Part shown: one piece after another, positions 47,007-57,672 of the stretch
How positions within the stretch are numbered: position 1 is the first letter of the stretch
Layout: every line of letters begins with the position of its first letter
Assembly (NCBI GenBank): GCA_001179505.1
Contig: CDMY01000477.1
Coordinates: 51,107 to 115,106, forward strand
Length of the DNA: 64,000 bases
Direction of reading: 5' to 3'
Source of the DNA: Vitrella brassicaformis
Taxonomy: Eukaryota > Sar > Vitrellaceae
Notes under the pieces: generated by a model
What the model was told of the DNA's origin: nothing
Databases searched by the model: none
What the model saw: the letters and a program-made list of their open reading frames with translations, nothing else
Made by a program: the position numbers and the translations under genes

Positions 47007-49033
47007 TCACTCCCAGACCCTTGGATCCAGCAGCCAATTGGCAGGGCATGAGCGTTTGAAGCTGAAGCCGCACAACGCCTCAATTCCTGTCCGAGAGGCG
47101 ATGATCCACCCATAATCTTTTCGCACTCCTTTGATTGTACTTCCGCGCAGCCACACTGACTTATCGACTTGTTTCGACACCGGCGTCTGCGCGTCTGCAG
47201 GAGTGCTACTGCCTGTCTTCGACTGGTACCCCCAGATCTCCACCACCTGCCCGTCGCGACAGACGAAGATAAACATGTCATACCAAGGAAAATTGCTGAC
47301 AGCCGGTTGCACAAAAAGCGCCATAATGCCCTTGTCGAGCCCCTGCTCCTTGTAGGATGGTTTTGATATCTCGTCCTCGACCGTCCTGCGGAGGAGAGCG
47401 ATGTTTGGAGAACGATCGGTTGGCAGAGCATGCATGAAGCCATCTGGGTCGGTTGGACGAAAGGCGCCTCCAAATGCACATCCTGATATGACAGACCCAC
47501 GCGAACAGCACAAAAACCACAAAAACTGATATCGACCAGAGCTTTTCTGTTTCACATCCTTGTGTCACCGACCATTGAAAACTGCAGGAGGCAGGATTGC
47601 TCCGGCGTCGGGATGCAGGTTTGAATAATCTCCTACGTCGCTTTGCATCATCCGTAGGATGAGTGCCGCAGCACAAACGCTCTCCCACTGCACGCCGGAC
47701 CCTTCTGTTGTTTCAGCCAGCTGCTGTAGGGCGGAGGCGATCCGCCACAGGCCTTGACGAAGAGACTTGCGCAACTCGCCAGAAGCAGCGAGTCGCGCAC
47801 AGGCAGCTGCCAGAAAGCATGGCGACCACGTGTACGACGGGGTCCCGATGTGAGGTGGGCGAACAACAAACGCATCCAATGCCGCAGCCCAGCCGCCCAA
47901 CGCCAACACATACTCCTCAGCTCCGTCCAGCGCAAGCATGATCACGGCTCGCAGCGTCGCCTCGGTGAAGAGTGGTTTCGGGAGCTTGTCGAAGATCTGA
48001 TTAACGCAAAGAGCGACGGGTTGTGTCTCAACGGCAAACGCCTTGTGAACTAGGGCGGGCGTCAATCCAAGATAGGATAGCTTGGAAGCCGAGGCGGCCT
48101 CCTGGCTGACAGCGGCCGCTTCATCAACAGATTTGATCACCGGCAAGAGGGGGCGAAGGACATCCCGATTGCTTAGACTGTCCATGAACACCGTCAGCTT
48201 CGAGCCCGTCTCTGTGAAGTGGCTTGAGAATACGAGATAGCGGCCATGCTTGTCGACGAACTGTGTCCGTAGAAATGCCGCCACGCTCTTTCCTTCATCA
48301 GGAAATTCCTCTCGGCCTTCTCCCACGATCAACTTATTCAGCTCATCAACAAGGAGGACGCAGACGGCATCACCTAGCCACTTGCAAATGGTGTCCTCGG
48401 TAACTTCCACTTCGGTCAGCCATCTTGAAAAGTCTTCCCCCACACTCCTCCGCACGTCGGCCTTGGCAGCCGCCCACCCGATGCGCAAAAGCAGCGACTG
48501 AAGCCATGTGCGGTCGTGCTCCTTTGCAGCATCATACGCGGTGAGGTCGTTGAATGAGATGAAGAGGGAGAAGATGCGCTCCTGCCGAAGGGCGAGGCCT
48601 ATTTCCTTCAGCGTCCTCGTCTTGCCTCCTGAAGGATGACGAGTGAGGGCCATAGGAGGGATTCGCGTAGGGAGGGCATTTTGGGTGTCTCTCCGGCGCT
48701 GAAGGCTGCTCGATGAGCAGCTCTCCCTGTTGTAGAAAAGCTTGATATGCTCCAGCATGTTGTCCCGATGCTTGCCGCCGATGAAGTCTCTGGGATCGGT
48801 ATCTGTCAGCTCGATGGAAGGCACTCCTCTCGCTGCCGGCAGTCCTGTTGCGCCAGTGGCTGTTGCGAGAGGCACAAGGTCTCTAACTGATATCTTCCTT
48901 GCTCCAGCTGCGCGCACACACACACACACACACACACGTGAGCGCTCAGACGGCCCTTTTCCCTTGATTGTTGCTCACCAGGCTGAGCACCTATTCTGAG
49001 TCTCTTGAGTCGATTCCTGAATTGATCCATCAT
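47007..49033 (-). CDS. Crinkler/RHS-type protein: P-loop NTPase fused to a PD-(D/E)XK nuclease-like domain
   Basis: Three exons (49033-48979, 48907-47573, 47482-47007) give exactly 621 residues. An N-terminal stretch with IELTDTDPRDFIGGKHRDN precedes a P-loop NTPase: Walker A-like TRHPSGGKTRTL (about 108-118), Walker B CVLLVDELNK (Asp206/Glu207 region), and a sensor-like strand RYLVFSSHF (about 241-249). The helical middle is followed by FPWYDMFIFVCRDGQVVEIW and GYQSKTG in the last 110 residues, which fits the D...Q-x-K core of a restriction-endonuclease-like fold. NTPase plus such a nuclease is the plan of Crinkler-RHS effectors of oomycetes, chytrids and kinetoplastid RHS proteins, thought to derive from transposons. 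No LFLAK-type header or signal peptide is visible. The large second exon contrasts with the small exons of all neighbours. It diverges from the kinase gene. The family match is from motifs; target and role are unknown. Confidence 0.6.
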
Positions 49034-49413
49034 TATCTGGCACTACTCGGGAGAGCCTCGGGAGCACCAATCAGCTACCCTGCGCGGAACCTCGTCAGTG
49101 CGAAGAATTGACTGGCTGAGTCGTCGACAAGAAGCACACTGAGCGCACAAGTGCAGTCCAGATCTTCGCTGCACCGCCACTTGTGCAGAAGAGGGGACGG
49201 GGGAAGGAGGTGCGATGGGGAAGACTGTTGAAGCTCGCAGGGATAGCTCGCACACCGGCTTTTCACATCAGCACAGCACCACAGCAACAGAAGCAGCAGC
49301 ATCAGTCGAGATGTCACTGATAATATCAGCAGCAGCAGAAGGCGGCGACCAAGGCGGCGACACCAATAACAAGAGGCACACTAAGGCACACACAGCAGAC
49401 AGCAGGCACCACC
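49034..49413. promoter_or_regulatory. Shared upstream region of the NTPase-nuclease and kinase genes
   Basis: 380 bases between divergent start codons, including a CAGCAG/AGCAGCAGAAG-rich stretch at 49280-49345 that is probably 5' UTR. No TATA-like motif is obvious. Confidence 0.4.
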
Positions 49414-51017
49414 ATGGCCGCATGGCTCAGTGCCGCCGTGAGCGCCGTCTGGCGGGGCATCTTCGGCCCGGCGCCCATTCAAGAGGTGTGGGTGGATCGT
49501 GACACGCCGCTCGGTATGGGGCCCTGCTTCCCCAAACCCCACTTCACGGCCACCCGCATCCTTGGCAAGGGCGTTGAGGCGGCGGCCTTCCTGGCACAGC
49601 GCCACGAGGACGGTCAGATGCGGGCGCTGCGGAAGATGGCCAACAAGAAACGGTGGGTGGACCCGTTGTGGGGGGGGTCGTATTGGATAGACGAGTTCAA
49701 GAGCGTGGAGAGGGCTATGGGCATCTGCACCCACCTGCAGGGACTCGACAACGTCGTGCAATGCCACGGGGTGAGCAGGGACATCCATGAACAGATGAGA
49801 ACGGACAGATCTACATAATCAATCATCTACCTTGTCTGTCTGTCTGCACGTCTGTCTGATGGTGTGTGTCTTGTTTGTTTGTCTGTGTGTAGGTGTACCA
49901 CATGGCTGGCGCGTCCTTTTTCGACCTCGAGTACCTGGCGGGGGGCTCGATGTATGACCGCTGCGCTGGCCCGTCGGCCATCTACGCCGACCACTACGGG
50001 CGCAGCACGGTCACCGAGACCCTCGCCAGGGACTGGACGCAGCAGCTGCTCAACGCCAACAGGGGCCTGATCTCGCGTGGCGTTTATCACGGGTACATAT
50101 GCACCCTCCCTCCCATGAGAGTCTCTCTGCGCATTTGGGATGTTTGGTCGCCGTGTTTGCAGGGATTTCCATGCCAGCAACGTGATGTTTGAGCGGCCCG
50201 ACGGCAACCAGCTAAAGATGATAGACTTCGGCCACGCCCTCCTCTTCGACCCCAAAAATGTACATACACGTGCAGTGACCGACTGCATAGCTGAGCATAT
50301 CGCCACACATGTCTTTCTGCGTCTGATGTCTACACAGGGCAATACGATGGTGGGCAACTCGGCCAACATCGTCGGCTGGCCTTTCATCCACGCCCCCGAG
50401 GTATGTGAACGCAATGGGTGTGCAATTCGACACTAGGCCCCATCAATACACATACGTATATATTGTGTTGCGTTGGTTGATGTGCAGACAAGGGTGCCCC
50501 ATGCCGTGTTTGATGCCGACAAAGCGACGGTGTTTGCCATAGGGTCAGCTTGCACTCTCTCGCTGCGACAGATTCATTGGTGTGTCTACTTGGCGCGCTT
50601 GCAGGCGTCTGATGCGCCTCATGCTGTGCTGGGGCTGGGAGAACATCCGTGACAGCTCGGACTACGCCCCGGTAGGTAGTTGGAATCCTCCGTAAATGAT
50701 GTCTCTCTTGTGAGCATATGAATGTGTGGTGTGTGTGTCTGTTCGTGTCACGTCAGGACGTGTTTGGTCGCGGCGACCTCTCCCGCGACTGCATAGAGTT
50801 GCTGGAGGCCATGACGGCGGCGGACCCCAACAACCGTCCCACACTCGCAGACTGCGCAAACCACAAATGGTAATTGACCAGAGAGGTGGCCAGATAGATG
50901 GCGAACACACACACACCTCACACACCTCACACACCTCGCGCACTTCGAATGTCTCTCTGCGTGTTGGTCAGGTCCCACCCACACCGCCCTGCCCGAAAGA
51001 GCAAGTGCTGCTGCTGA
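49414..51017 (+). CDS. Divergent protein kinase
   Basis: Seven or eight exons beginning MAAWLSAAVSAVWRGIFG. Kinase landmarks are present but altered: Gly-loop ILGKGVEAAAFLA, beta-3 strand RALRKMANKK (Arg at the usual Lys position of A-x-K, with Lys next to it), catalytic loop YHGDFHASNVMF (HxD with Gly in the middle, catalytic Asp and Asn kept), DFG-motif MIDFGHALLF, APE motif HAPE, and helix text RLMRLMLCWGWENIRDSS, then EAMTAADPNNRPTLADC like the R-containing subdomain XI. The protein ends SHPHRPARKSKCCC at 51017. The C-terminal CCC is a possible lipidation site. The substitutions suggest weakened or unusual ATP handling rather than a classic pseudokinase. Part of one intron and its flanking exons (50531-50629) is duplicated at 54138-54236. 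Confidence 0.72.
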
Positions 51018-51239
51018 GGCAAAGGCTAGCACTCCCGAGGGAATGGCTTGCCACACAGAGACCCTGCAGTGTCCTCAGGATGGGGCTGTTCTGACGATGG
51101 CGGGGTGGATGGGAGGGGTCAGTCAGCTGTGGTGGTGGTCTGGCGCTGATCAGTTGGCTGGGCTCGGCAATGGCTGTGGTGGCAGCTTGTGCGCCCGGGG
51201 TGGGCTCACCCCTAGCTTGCGCACACCATCGGAGACCAA

Positions 51240-52968
51240 GTGTGCATCGTCAAGCGCCCACGAGAGGACAAAGATGAGGGCCACGGGGAGGGGGCGCCTG
51301 CAGCCGATGACACATCGCCAGCCCCTGAGCCTGTCAAGAAGACGAAGCGTCGTCGGCTGATCCGGCCACCACGGAAACCCGACAGCTCCCCACTGGCTCC
51401 ATCAGCACAGCCGACCCCTCCTGCACCAAACGAGGACCAGCGCACGCCCAATCAAGCCGTCACTTCACCACCAGCACCGGCAGCGCCACCGACGGAGGCT
51501 GCGAAGGAAGCAGCAAGTGTCACTCGCCCCTCGCCCCGTTGACCGTGCCGATGAGGAGCGTCAGTTGCGGCCTCCGCAAGTGACCGTTCCTGTGGGCGAA
51601 GAATGGCGTCTCGCCGCCCGAGATCGGTTCCTTTGTGGAGATCCCCATGGGCGTCAAGGAGTCCGTGCATCACGGCGAGGAGGACAATATCACACTGGCC
51701 GTGGCCGAGGCCGACAAGGACAAGGGGGCAGAGCCGATGGAGGTCGACATGCCCCAGGCTGCATCAGAAGAGCCTCTCGGTGCATATGGTGAGGACAGCA
51801 GGCGGAGGGGCGGCTCTCGAGGGCGGCGGATGGGCGAGGCATGAGGGACGGCACACCCCACTCTCACCCTCACGACGGCATTGATGCAATGCAAGTGGAG
51901 CGCAGTCATCACAGCCGCCACCTGACGCAGCGCACAACGAGTATGATACGGCGGCGGACCACCGGGTGATGGCGACAATGGAGACAGGCGAGACGGTCGG
52001 AGAGCAAGAAGCCGACAGCAAGGAGATGGCCCTTTGTCCGTAGACGAGTCTGCCGCCGTGCCCAAGCAGAGGCCGAGTTGGCTGTGCCTCTTTTCCCCGA
52101 GCCACAGGACGAGCACAACAGGGGACGGGGCTCACGGGGCGGAGCGACGGTGCAGAAGGGCGACACTCGGATGCCTCGGCAGAACAGACAGAGCTCATCG
52201 AGGGCGACCACCGACACCCCAGTCTGCAGCCCCCATGGCCGCTCTGACCAAGTCGTCTGAGGATGGAGCGTCCAAGGGATCACCCGTGGCCAGTGCTCGC
52301 GCCGCTGCGCAGCTGCGCATGACCTCTCGCCCCTGTGACAAGGGACGAGCCCGACAGAGGCGGGGAAGCAGACGAGGCTGACGCAGCCAACGTGCCGCCA
52401 CCTGCAGCTGTCCTCAGGCCGCTCAGCTAGTTGTTCTTCACCGGCGGCTTCAACGATGACGCCTCCCAGTCCACCGCCACCGGTCCAGCCGGCCCCCGTT
52501 GCCATGCGCAACCATGCGATGAGCAGCAGCAGCATGCAGCGGATGAAGAGCAGCTTCCTTAAGCCGAAGCAGCACCAGCACAAGCACAGCCGACCTGATA
52601 TGTGTTCCGACAAAGCGTAGGGTGAGAAGGGGAGGAAGCGGCCCGGGCGGCAGCAAGCCCCCCGTGCCGACACCGTGGCATCGCTGTCAAGAGCGACCAG
52701 CGACCAGTCTGTAGGAGAAGAAGACGAAGAGGCTGAGAGACGCCTGGAGCCGACGCCAGGACGCATGCGGAGTCCCCCGACACTACGAGACGTAAGAGCA
52801 GCACTGTGCTGGTGGAAACGGGGCCGAGCCCGTCGAGGTTCTTCTGGTCCCAGGCGGCGAGACGCCAGTGTCGCTGTCGTCCTCGGGAGGGGAGGACCAG
52901 GAGACCCACACGACGCGCCGTCGCATTCTCAAAAGCCCCCGTCACCCGCTCGACGGATGTGTGCATGA
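51240..52968 (+). pseudogene. Frame-broken, Ser/Pro/Glu-rich coding relic
   Basis: Natural-looking coding text continues on the plus strand but hops between frames without good splice sites: 51240-51542 (CIVKRPREDKDEGHGEGAPA, a KKTKRRRLIRPPRK nuclear-localisation-like stretch), about 51600-51844 (VEIPMGVKESVHHGEEDN, EPMEVDMPQAASEEPLG), 51950-52050, 52060-52260 (AEAELAVPLFPEPQDE), and 52455-52620 (MTPPSPPPPVQPAPVAMRNH). Stops separate the pieces. This is what a decayed gene for a disordered nuclear protein would look like. An unconventional intron arrangement or assembly errors are alternatives. The product is not recognised. Confidence 0.4.
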
Positions 52969-54083
52969 GATGCGTGTCGTGTGCATTGCATCCATCCATG
53001 TCGATAGACTTACTACTGACTGACTGACTGACTGCGTATTGCATTTTTGGTCCACGATACGGTTCATTCGACTTACTCCACTCACCATGTACTGTATGGA
53101 TGTGTAGGCTTACTGCGCTCACAGACTCACTGCTCCTCTCCTGCTTTGGCGGTTTTGCTTAGCGGCCCGCCTCACACCACACCCGACCGCCAAGACACAT
53201 GCGCACCACCAGCACACAAAGGTCGATCCGGTGCATCCGCGGCGACTGACTACTGACTGACTCCTTATTTTTGGCTTCCTTTTGTAATCCCGCGGTTTTG
53301 AGCCTTAGCGGCCCGCGACACGCCCACCCACCCATGCACACATGCGCACCAAGAGCACACACTGTCTCTTGTGATTTGGACTCGACCCCTTCCTCCTACT
53401 GGTTCCTGACGCGACACGAAACACAGCTTCCTCCTGCTGCGCAAGAGCACTGCTCTCTCCGCCGCTCTTCTTTGTCGCTGGCCGCGTTTTTCCAGCCCCC
53501 GACGGACACCACAACTGCGCTTTCGGCCCATCAATCCCATCGACAGCTTCTTGTGCCGCCGCACAGCTCATATGATATACCTATGTGTATATACCTGCCC
53601 ACACACACTGGCCAGCTGGCCTAGTCAGAAACCCACACACGAATCCATGTGTCGGGCAGAGAGAGCATCTCACAACCAGCCACCTCCACCTCCACACACT
53701 CACACGTGTTCATCGGTGCGTATATATATGTATATATATATATGTGTGTGTGTGTGGCACTTCCTTACACCAACACACATACAGATACACATACACATAC
53801 ACACATGCACGCATACACTTGGACTAGCCACCCCACACACACTCACCCCACCCCCTCTCTGTGTCCGTATGCGTGCGTCTGTGTGTGTGAGTACGTCAGT
53901 GGGTTTGCCCACGCCTCTGTGCCGGGCCGCTTATTTAGTATCTCCTGCTTCGCACATTGATTGCGGTTTCTAGGTTAGTGAGTGCGTCAGTCAGGCCACG
54001 CATGGCCAATTGTGGCATGCGCGTGTTATGCATTCATTCAATGGTTCTGATAAGTGAGACATGCCGGCCGCACTTCCATATAT

Positions 54084-54136
54084 CCACCCATAATATCCAC
54101 ACAGTCACTGCACTTCCTGTTGGATATTATGGGTGG
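54084..54136. repeat. Perfect 16-base inverted repeat
   Basis: Arms CCACCCATAATATCCA (54084-54099) and TGGATATTATGGGTGG (54121-54136) are exact reverse complements with a 21-base spacer. The duplicated kinase fragment starts two bases after the right arm. Confidence 0.8.
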
Positions 54137-54137
54137 G

Positions 54138-54236
54138 TGTTTGCCATAGGGTCAGCTTGCACTCTCTCGCTGAGACAGATTCATTGGTGTGTCTACTTGG
54201 CGCGCTTGCAGGCGTCTAGTGCGCCTCATGTTGTGC
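54138..54236. repeat. Displaced copy of a kinase-gene intron with exon edges
   Basis: The 99 bases here match 50531-50629 with about four mismatches. The copied part covers the end of one kinase exon, the complete short intron (GT..GCAG) and the start of the next exon, so it came from genomic DNA rather than mRNA. Confidence 0.8.
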
Positions 54237-54658
54237 GTCCTCCTCATCCATGTGCGACGTGAGGTCTCATTGCACGAGTGTTGTGCGCCCCACTTTCAGT
54301 CCTTCTCGATGTCGCACAACAACCCCTTTTCTCTCTCAGTATGCTTTCACGCCTGCCTGCATGTGGTGTGGTCATATTGCAATGACTGCAGCGTCGACCA
54401 GCGAGTGGATGATTGGTTGTGCACGTGTGGTGATTGTAAGACAAGCTAATTCACTTGAACCGATATGCAATGAGCCTCAGTGGGGTGGGTTTGCTCTGGG
54501 TTCCGACCATGTATGCACCCAATCGTTTCTTGCTCACGATAGAGCTCTAAATGCAAGCAGACAGAGTGATGGACACGCCGACAGACCGATCGACCAGTTG
54601 CTGACTGGCACATGTACAAATATGTACATACACACACACACATCACACATACATACAG

Positions 54659-56177
54659 TCAGTCCGTGTGTGTGTGAGGGCCTGTTGGCGGGCCATGTGC
54701 GTGTGTGGCAACCACGCGGGACCAATGCATGTGGTACACAGCGATCACCAGCCTGCGACCAACTCACACGCACAGGGGGAAGCAAGGAGGGACAAGTTAG
54801 AGGGATGAAAACAGGCGACACGCAAACGTATGTACCTGAGTACTGATGCCGTGAGGAACTCCTGAACAGTGACCCAAAGCGATGACACTGAACATTCGTC
54901 GCACACATGGTCACACACACAAGACACGTCAGGGATCAGTTGGTTGATGAGTCGGTGTCTGACACCCGCAGGTTGTCTGTTCCCCCGAGCATTCATTTCA
55001 GGCGCCCCCCACCTGGTCCAGCCCCCACAGTGAGCCAGTTGAGCAGATGGCCGTCAAACCCGACGGGGATGCGATGCAGACCTGAACAACCATACCGGCC
55101 GACACAGACAGACAGACCATCTACTCTCTCCGTGCGTGTCATTATTCCGTCTCTGGTGGGGCAGCCTGTCTCACCTGCTTCCACGCCATTCATGATTGTG
55201 CTGGCGACGACGGCGGGTGGGAACACACCCGACGCAGCCGCCAATATCTCGGTGATCTGCATACAACGATAGACACCCACACCACACCATACGGTGGACG
55301 GACAGACGGGCGCACTATTTCCCCCAGGGCCTTCCTTGGCTTCCCTCTCATATATTCACCTTTGGCCTGGTCTGTGACTCTTCCCTGAAGCCTGGCGTAT
55401 CTGCATCCCTCCATCCATCCATTTATTCACACAAAAAAGCGGGCAAGCGTCATGGATCGTCTCGTTTCTCTGGTCGGATGCCCTCCCTCCCTACCCACCT
55501 GTGTCAGGTGGGAAGGCGATGGCCACGTGGACCCCGGAGGCTCCCGCCTCCATTTCCAGCGCCTCAGATAGTCCTCGGAGGGCGAACTTGGAAGTGCTGT
55601 AGGCCGAGTAGCCGTAGAGGCCCACTTGCCCCGCCTGTGAGCTCACAAACACCACTTGGCCCTTCCTCCGCTGCTTCATTGACGGCAGGATGGCTCTGCA
55701 CATGTGCACCCCGCCCATCACATTGAGGCGCCAACAGTGGGAGAAGTCCGCAGCCGTCAAGTCGTCGAAGGGCTTGGTGACGGTGCCGCCAGCATTGTTG
55801 ATCAGCACATCTGCAGGATCCGTCTCGGCCAGCGACGCGCCATAGGCCATGACGGCCTCCTCGTCAGTCACATCCAGCACCTTGCAAACCACCTCCACAG
55901 CTGCACTGCCTCTTCCACCGCCGTCTGCCGCCTCCTTGGCGACGTTGTTGCATTCCTGCGCCGCCTGCTTGAGTGTTGGCTCGTTGCGCGCCACTAGAGT
56001 GACCCTCCTGGCCTGCCGCCTGACAGACTCTTTGGCCAACTCGAGCCCAATGCCCTTGGACGCACCCGTGATCAGCACGTGACAGCCCCTTATAGAGAAG
56101 CGCCGGAAAGACCAGGCGTGCAGGAGGGCGACCAGTACAGCCAGGCCGCAGAAGAATGCTATCAATTCAGCCCACAT
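54659..56177 (-). CDS. KDSR: 3-ketodihydrosphingosine reductase (SDR family)
   Basis: The first exon encodes an N-terminal membrane anchor (MWAELIAFFCGLAVLVALLH) and the SDR core: cofactor loop LITGASKGIGLELA, VTLVARNEPTLKQA, DVLINNAGGTVTKPFDDL, FVSSQAGQVGLYGYSAYSTS with catalytic Ser and YxxxK, then FALRGLSEALEME. The splice into exon 2 restores the KDSR-specific PPDTDTPGFREESQTRPK. Later exons give GFDGHLLNWLTVGAGP, aligning with the family's GSDGYMLSALTCGMAP, then EFLTASVLR and LVIAVYHMHWSRVV, matching the C-terminal membrane segment of KDSR. The enzyme reduces 3-ketosphinganine to sphinganine with NADPH on the cytosolic ER face, the second step of sphingolipid synthesis. The start at 56177 is chosen because the hydrophobic anchor begins there; an in-frame Met at 56252 is possible. 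The short exons after 55060 are less certain. Confidence 0.87.
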
Positions 56178-56687
56178 AGATCTGCACAACTCGATGCAAA
56201 CCCTGATAGAAACACACGGCTGAAGCCTGCAGATGAGGGCACAGCACACCACGCAGCAGAGGGCCAGGGAGGCAGAACCACGGCTGGCGGTTTCACCCCA
56301 CGAACGAACCTAGGGCATGCTATAGCTCGCGATCCTAACGGCTGGCCTCCCAGGCGCGCGGGACGCCTGCTGAAGACAGCGGTGTTTTTCCTGCAACCTG
56401 GATTGCCGTGAGAGTGGAGGATGCGCCATGAGGGTGGAGCTCCATCCGCGTCAAAGCGCTGCGGCTGTCGGTGCGCACAGATGCTGCAGCGGCGGACAGA
56501 TGCAGACGAGTCGACACCGAGGTGGCAACGCAGAAACACACCCTCTCTCACGCTCTGCAAGCTGCGTAGCGTACCACCTGGTCTTCCTGCCTGCAGGTGT
56601 TTCGACGCCACCCAGCCATTTGCCTCTTCCCACCACCCTCCTAGCGGCCCATGGCTGCCCCACCCCCGACGGCAGCGCTCATCCAAG
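56178..56687. promoter_or_regulatory. Intergenic region between divergent KDSR and type I membrane protein genes
   Basis: 510 bases of GC-rich sequence. A plus-strand frame stays open from 56421 into the next gene, so translation could start earlier there, but the signal peptide argues for the start at 56688. Confidence 0.4.
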
Positions 56688-57672
56688 ATGGCGTCATGCT
56701 TGCTCCTCACCACCCTCGTGCTACTGTTACTTGTCTGCCGGGCCTCAGCGGCTCCCCCGGAGGCTCCCTATTCGCTTAAGCGAGAGCCCCTTATGGCCGA
56801 GCCAATGCTGCCCTCCGTGCCGCCCGAAGACCACTTGGTGGACGACCTGACTCAGCAGGAGGGCACGGATACGATGACAGTGCCCCCTGCCCTTGACGAT
56901 AGCCCTGAGCGTCACGTGGGGGATGGTGTGGAAAGTTTGGCGATCGACACAGGCGTTGGCACGAATTCCAACCGGCACTCGTGGACCGGTATGACTGTGG
57001 CAGACCCCACCTCTGACGACCCCTTCCCTGCTGAGCAACATGCCGATGACGACGTTGCTGCCAACCACCGGGCTGAGGAGGGGCAGCACCAGGAGGCCGC
57101 CCCCGAGCTGCCCGCTGGTGGTGTCTCGGGTTCGTATGCGTTGGATGATTCGCAGATGGAGGAGACGCTGACCGCCCTGGAAGTGATAGAAGAGGAGGCC
57201 AAAAGAGTGAGGGACGAGGTGGAAAATCTGGCGCCGCGAAGGCGGGCCTGGATAGCTACCGGCGTGGTAAGGCACACAGACAGACAGACAGACAGACAGC
57301 TGTCAAGCAAGCAACCAACGACACACACGACCTCTTATGTATGTGGCTCAGATTGTACGTTCTGTGTTGTACTGCTGTGAAATGTTGCAGGTGGTGGGTC
57401 TGGCGTTCCTGCTCATCATCGGCGGTGGGTGCGTCTTCACCGTGTTTTATCTGCAGCGGCTGAAGCGCAGCAGCCACTGGTTCCACGCCACGCAGCTGTC
57501 TGGCAATGGTGGGGGCGGCATTCTGTCATCTGGCAGCGGCAATTTGGCCCTTGAGGATGCCAGGGATCGCGGCGAGTCGCTGCGGGCAGTGGTGCAAAAC
57601 GACGGGCAGATCGACCCATTCAACTGCCACACGTACACGACCCGCAGAGGCTGGCCACCCAACCCAGTCTGA
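56688..57672 (+). CDS. Predicted type I membrane protein, unknown function
   Basis: Two exons (56688-57266, 57391-57672) give 286 residues. MASCLLLTTLVLLLLVCRAS is a clear signal peptide. An acidic, probably disordered lumenal/extracellular region of about 140 residues follows, then a coiled-coil helix (MEETLTALEVIEEEAKRVRD). The second exon starts with one transmembrane segment (VVGLAFLLIIGGGCVFTVFY) and a short basic/Gly-rich cytoplasmic tail with a possible DPF motif (QIDPFNCHTY). No family was recognised. Topology is inferred from hydrophobicity only. Confidence 0.7.

Larger units (their letters stand above)
53000..54658. other. Gene-poor region with diverged repeats and microsatellites
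   Basis: No gene is supported. Contents: two related copies sharing GGTTTTG..TTAGCGGCCCGC and ACACATGCGCACCA (about 53149-53240 and 53288-53365); a TA/TG microsatellite at 53720-53756; CA-rich stretches to 53830; a perfect inverted repeat at 54084-54136; and the kinase-gene fragment at 54138-54236. Confidence 0.55.

Noticed and set aside
51909..52766. 285-residue minus-strand open frame
   Set aside because: Composition is Cys/Leu/Arg-rich with no domain, and it is opposite plus-strand text that looks like decayed coding sequence; likely a GC-driven open frame.
54244..54658. Plus-strand coding exon near the kinase fragment
   Set aside because: The frame is short, has no family signal and is interrupted by microsatellite sequence; the kinase-like part is an intron copy.
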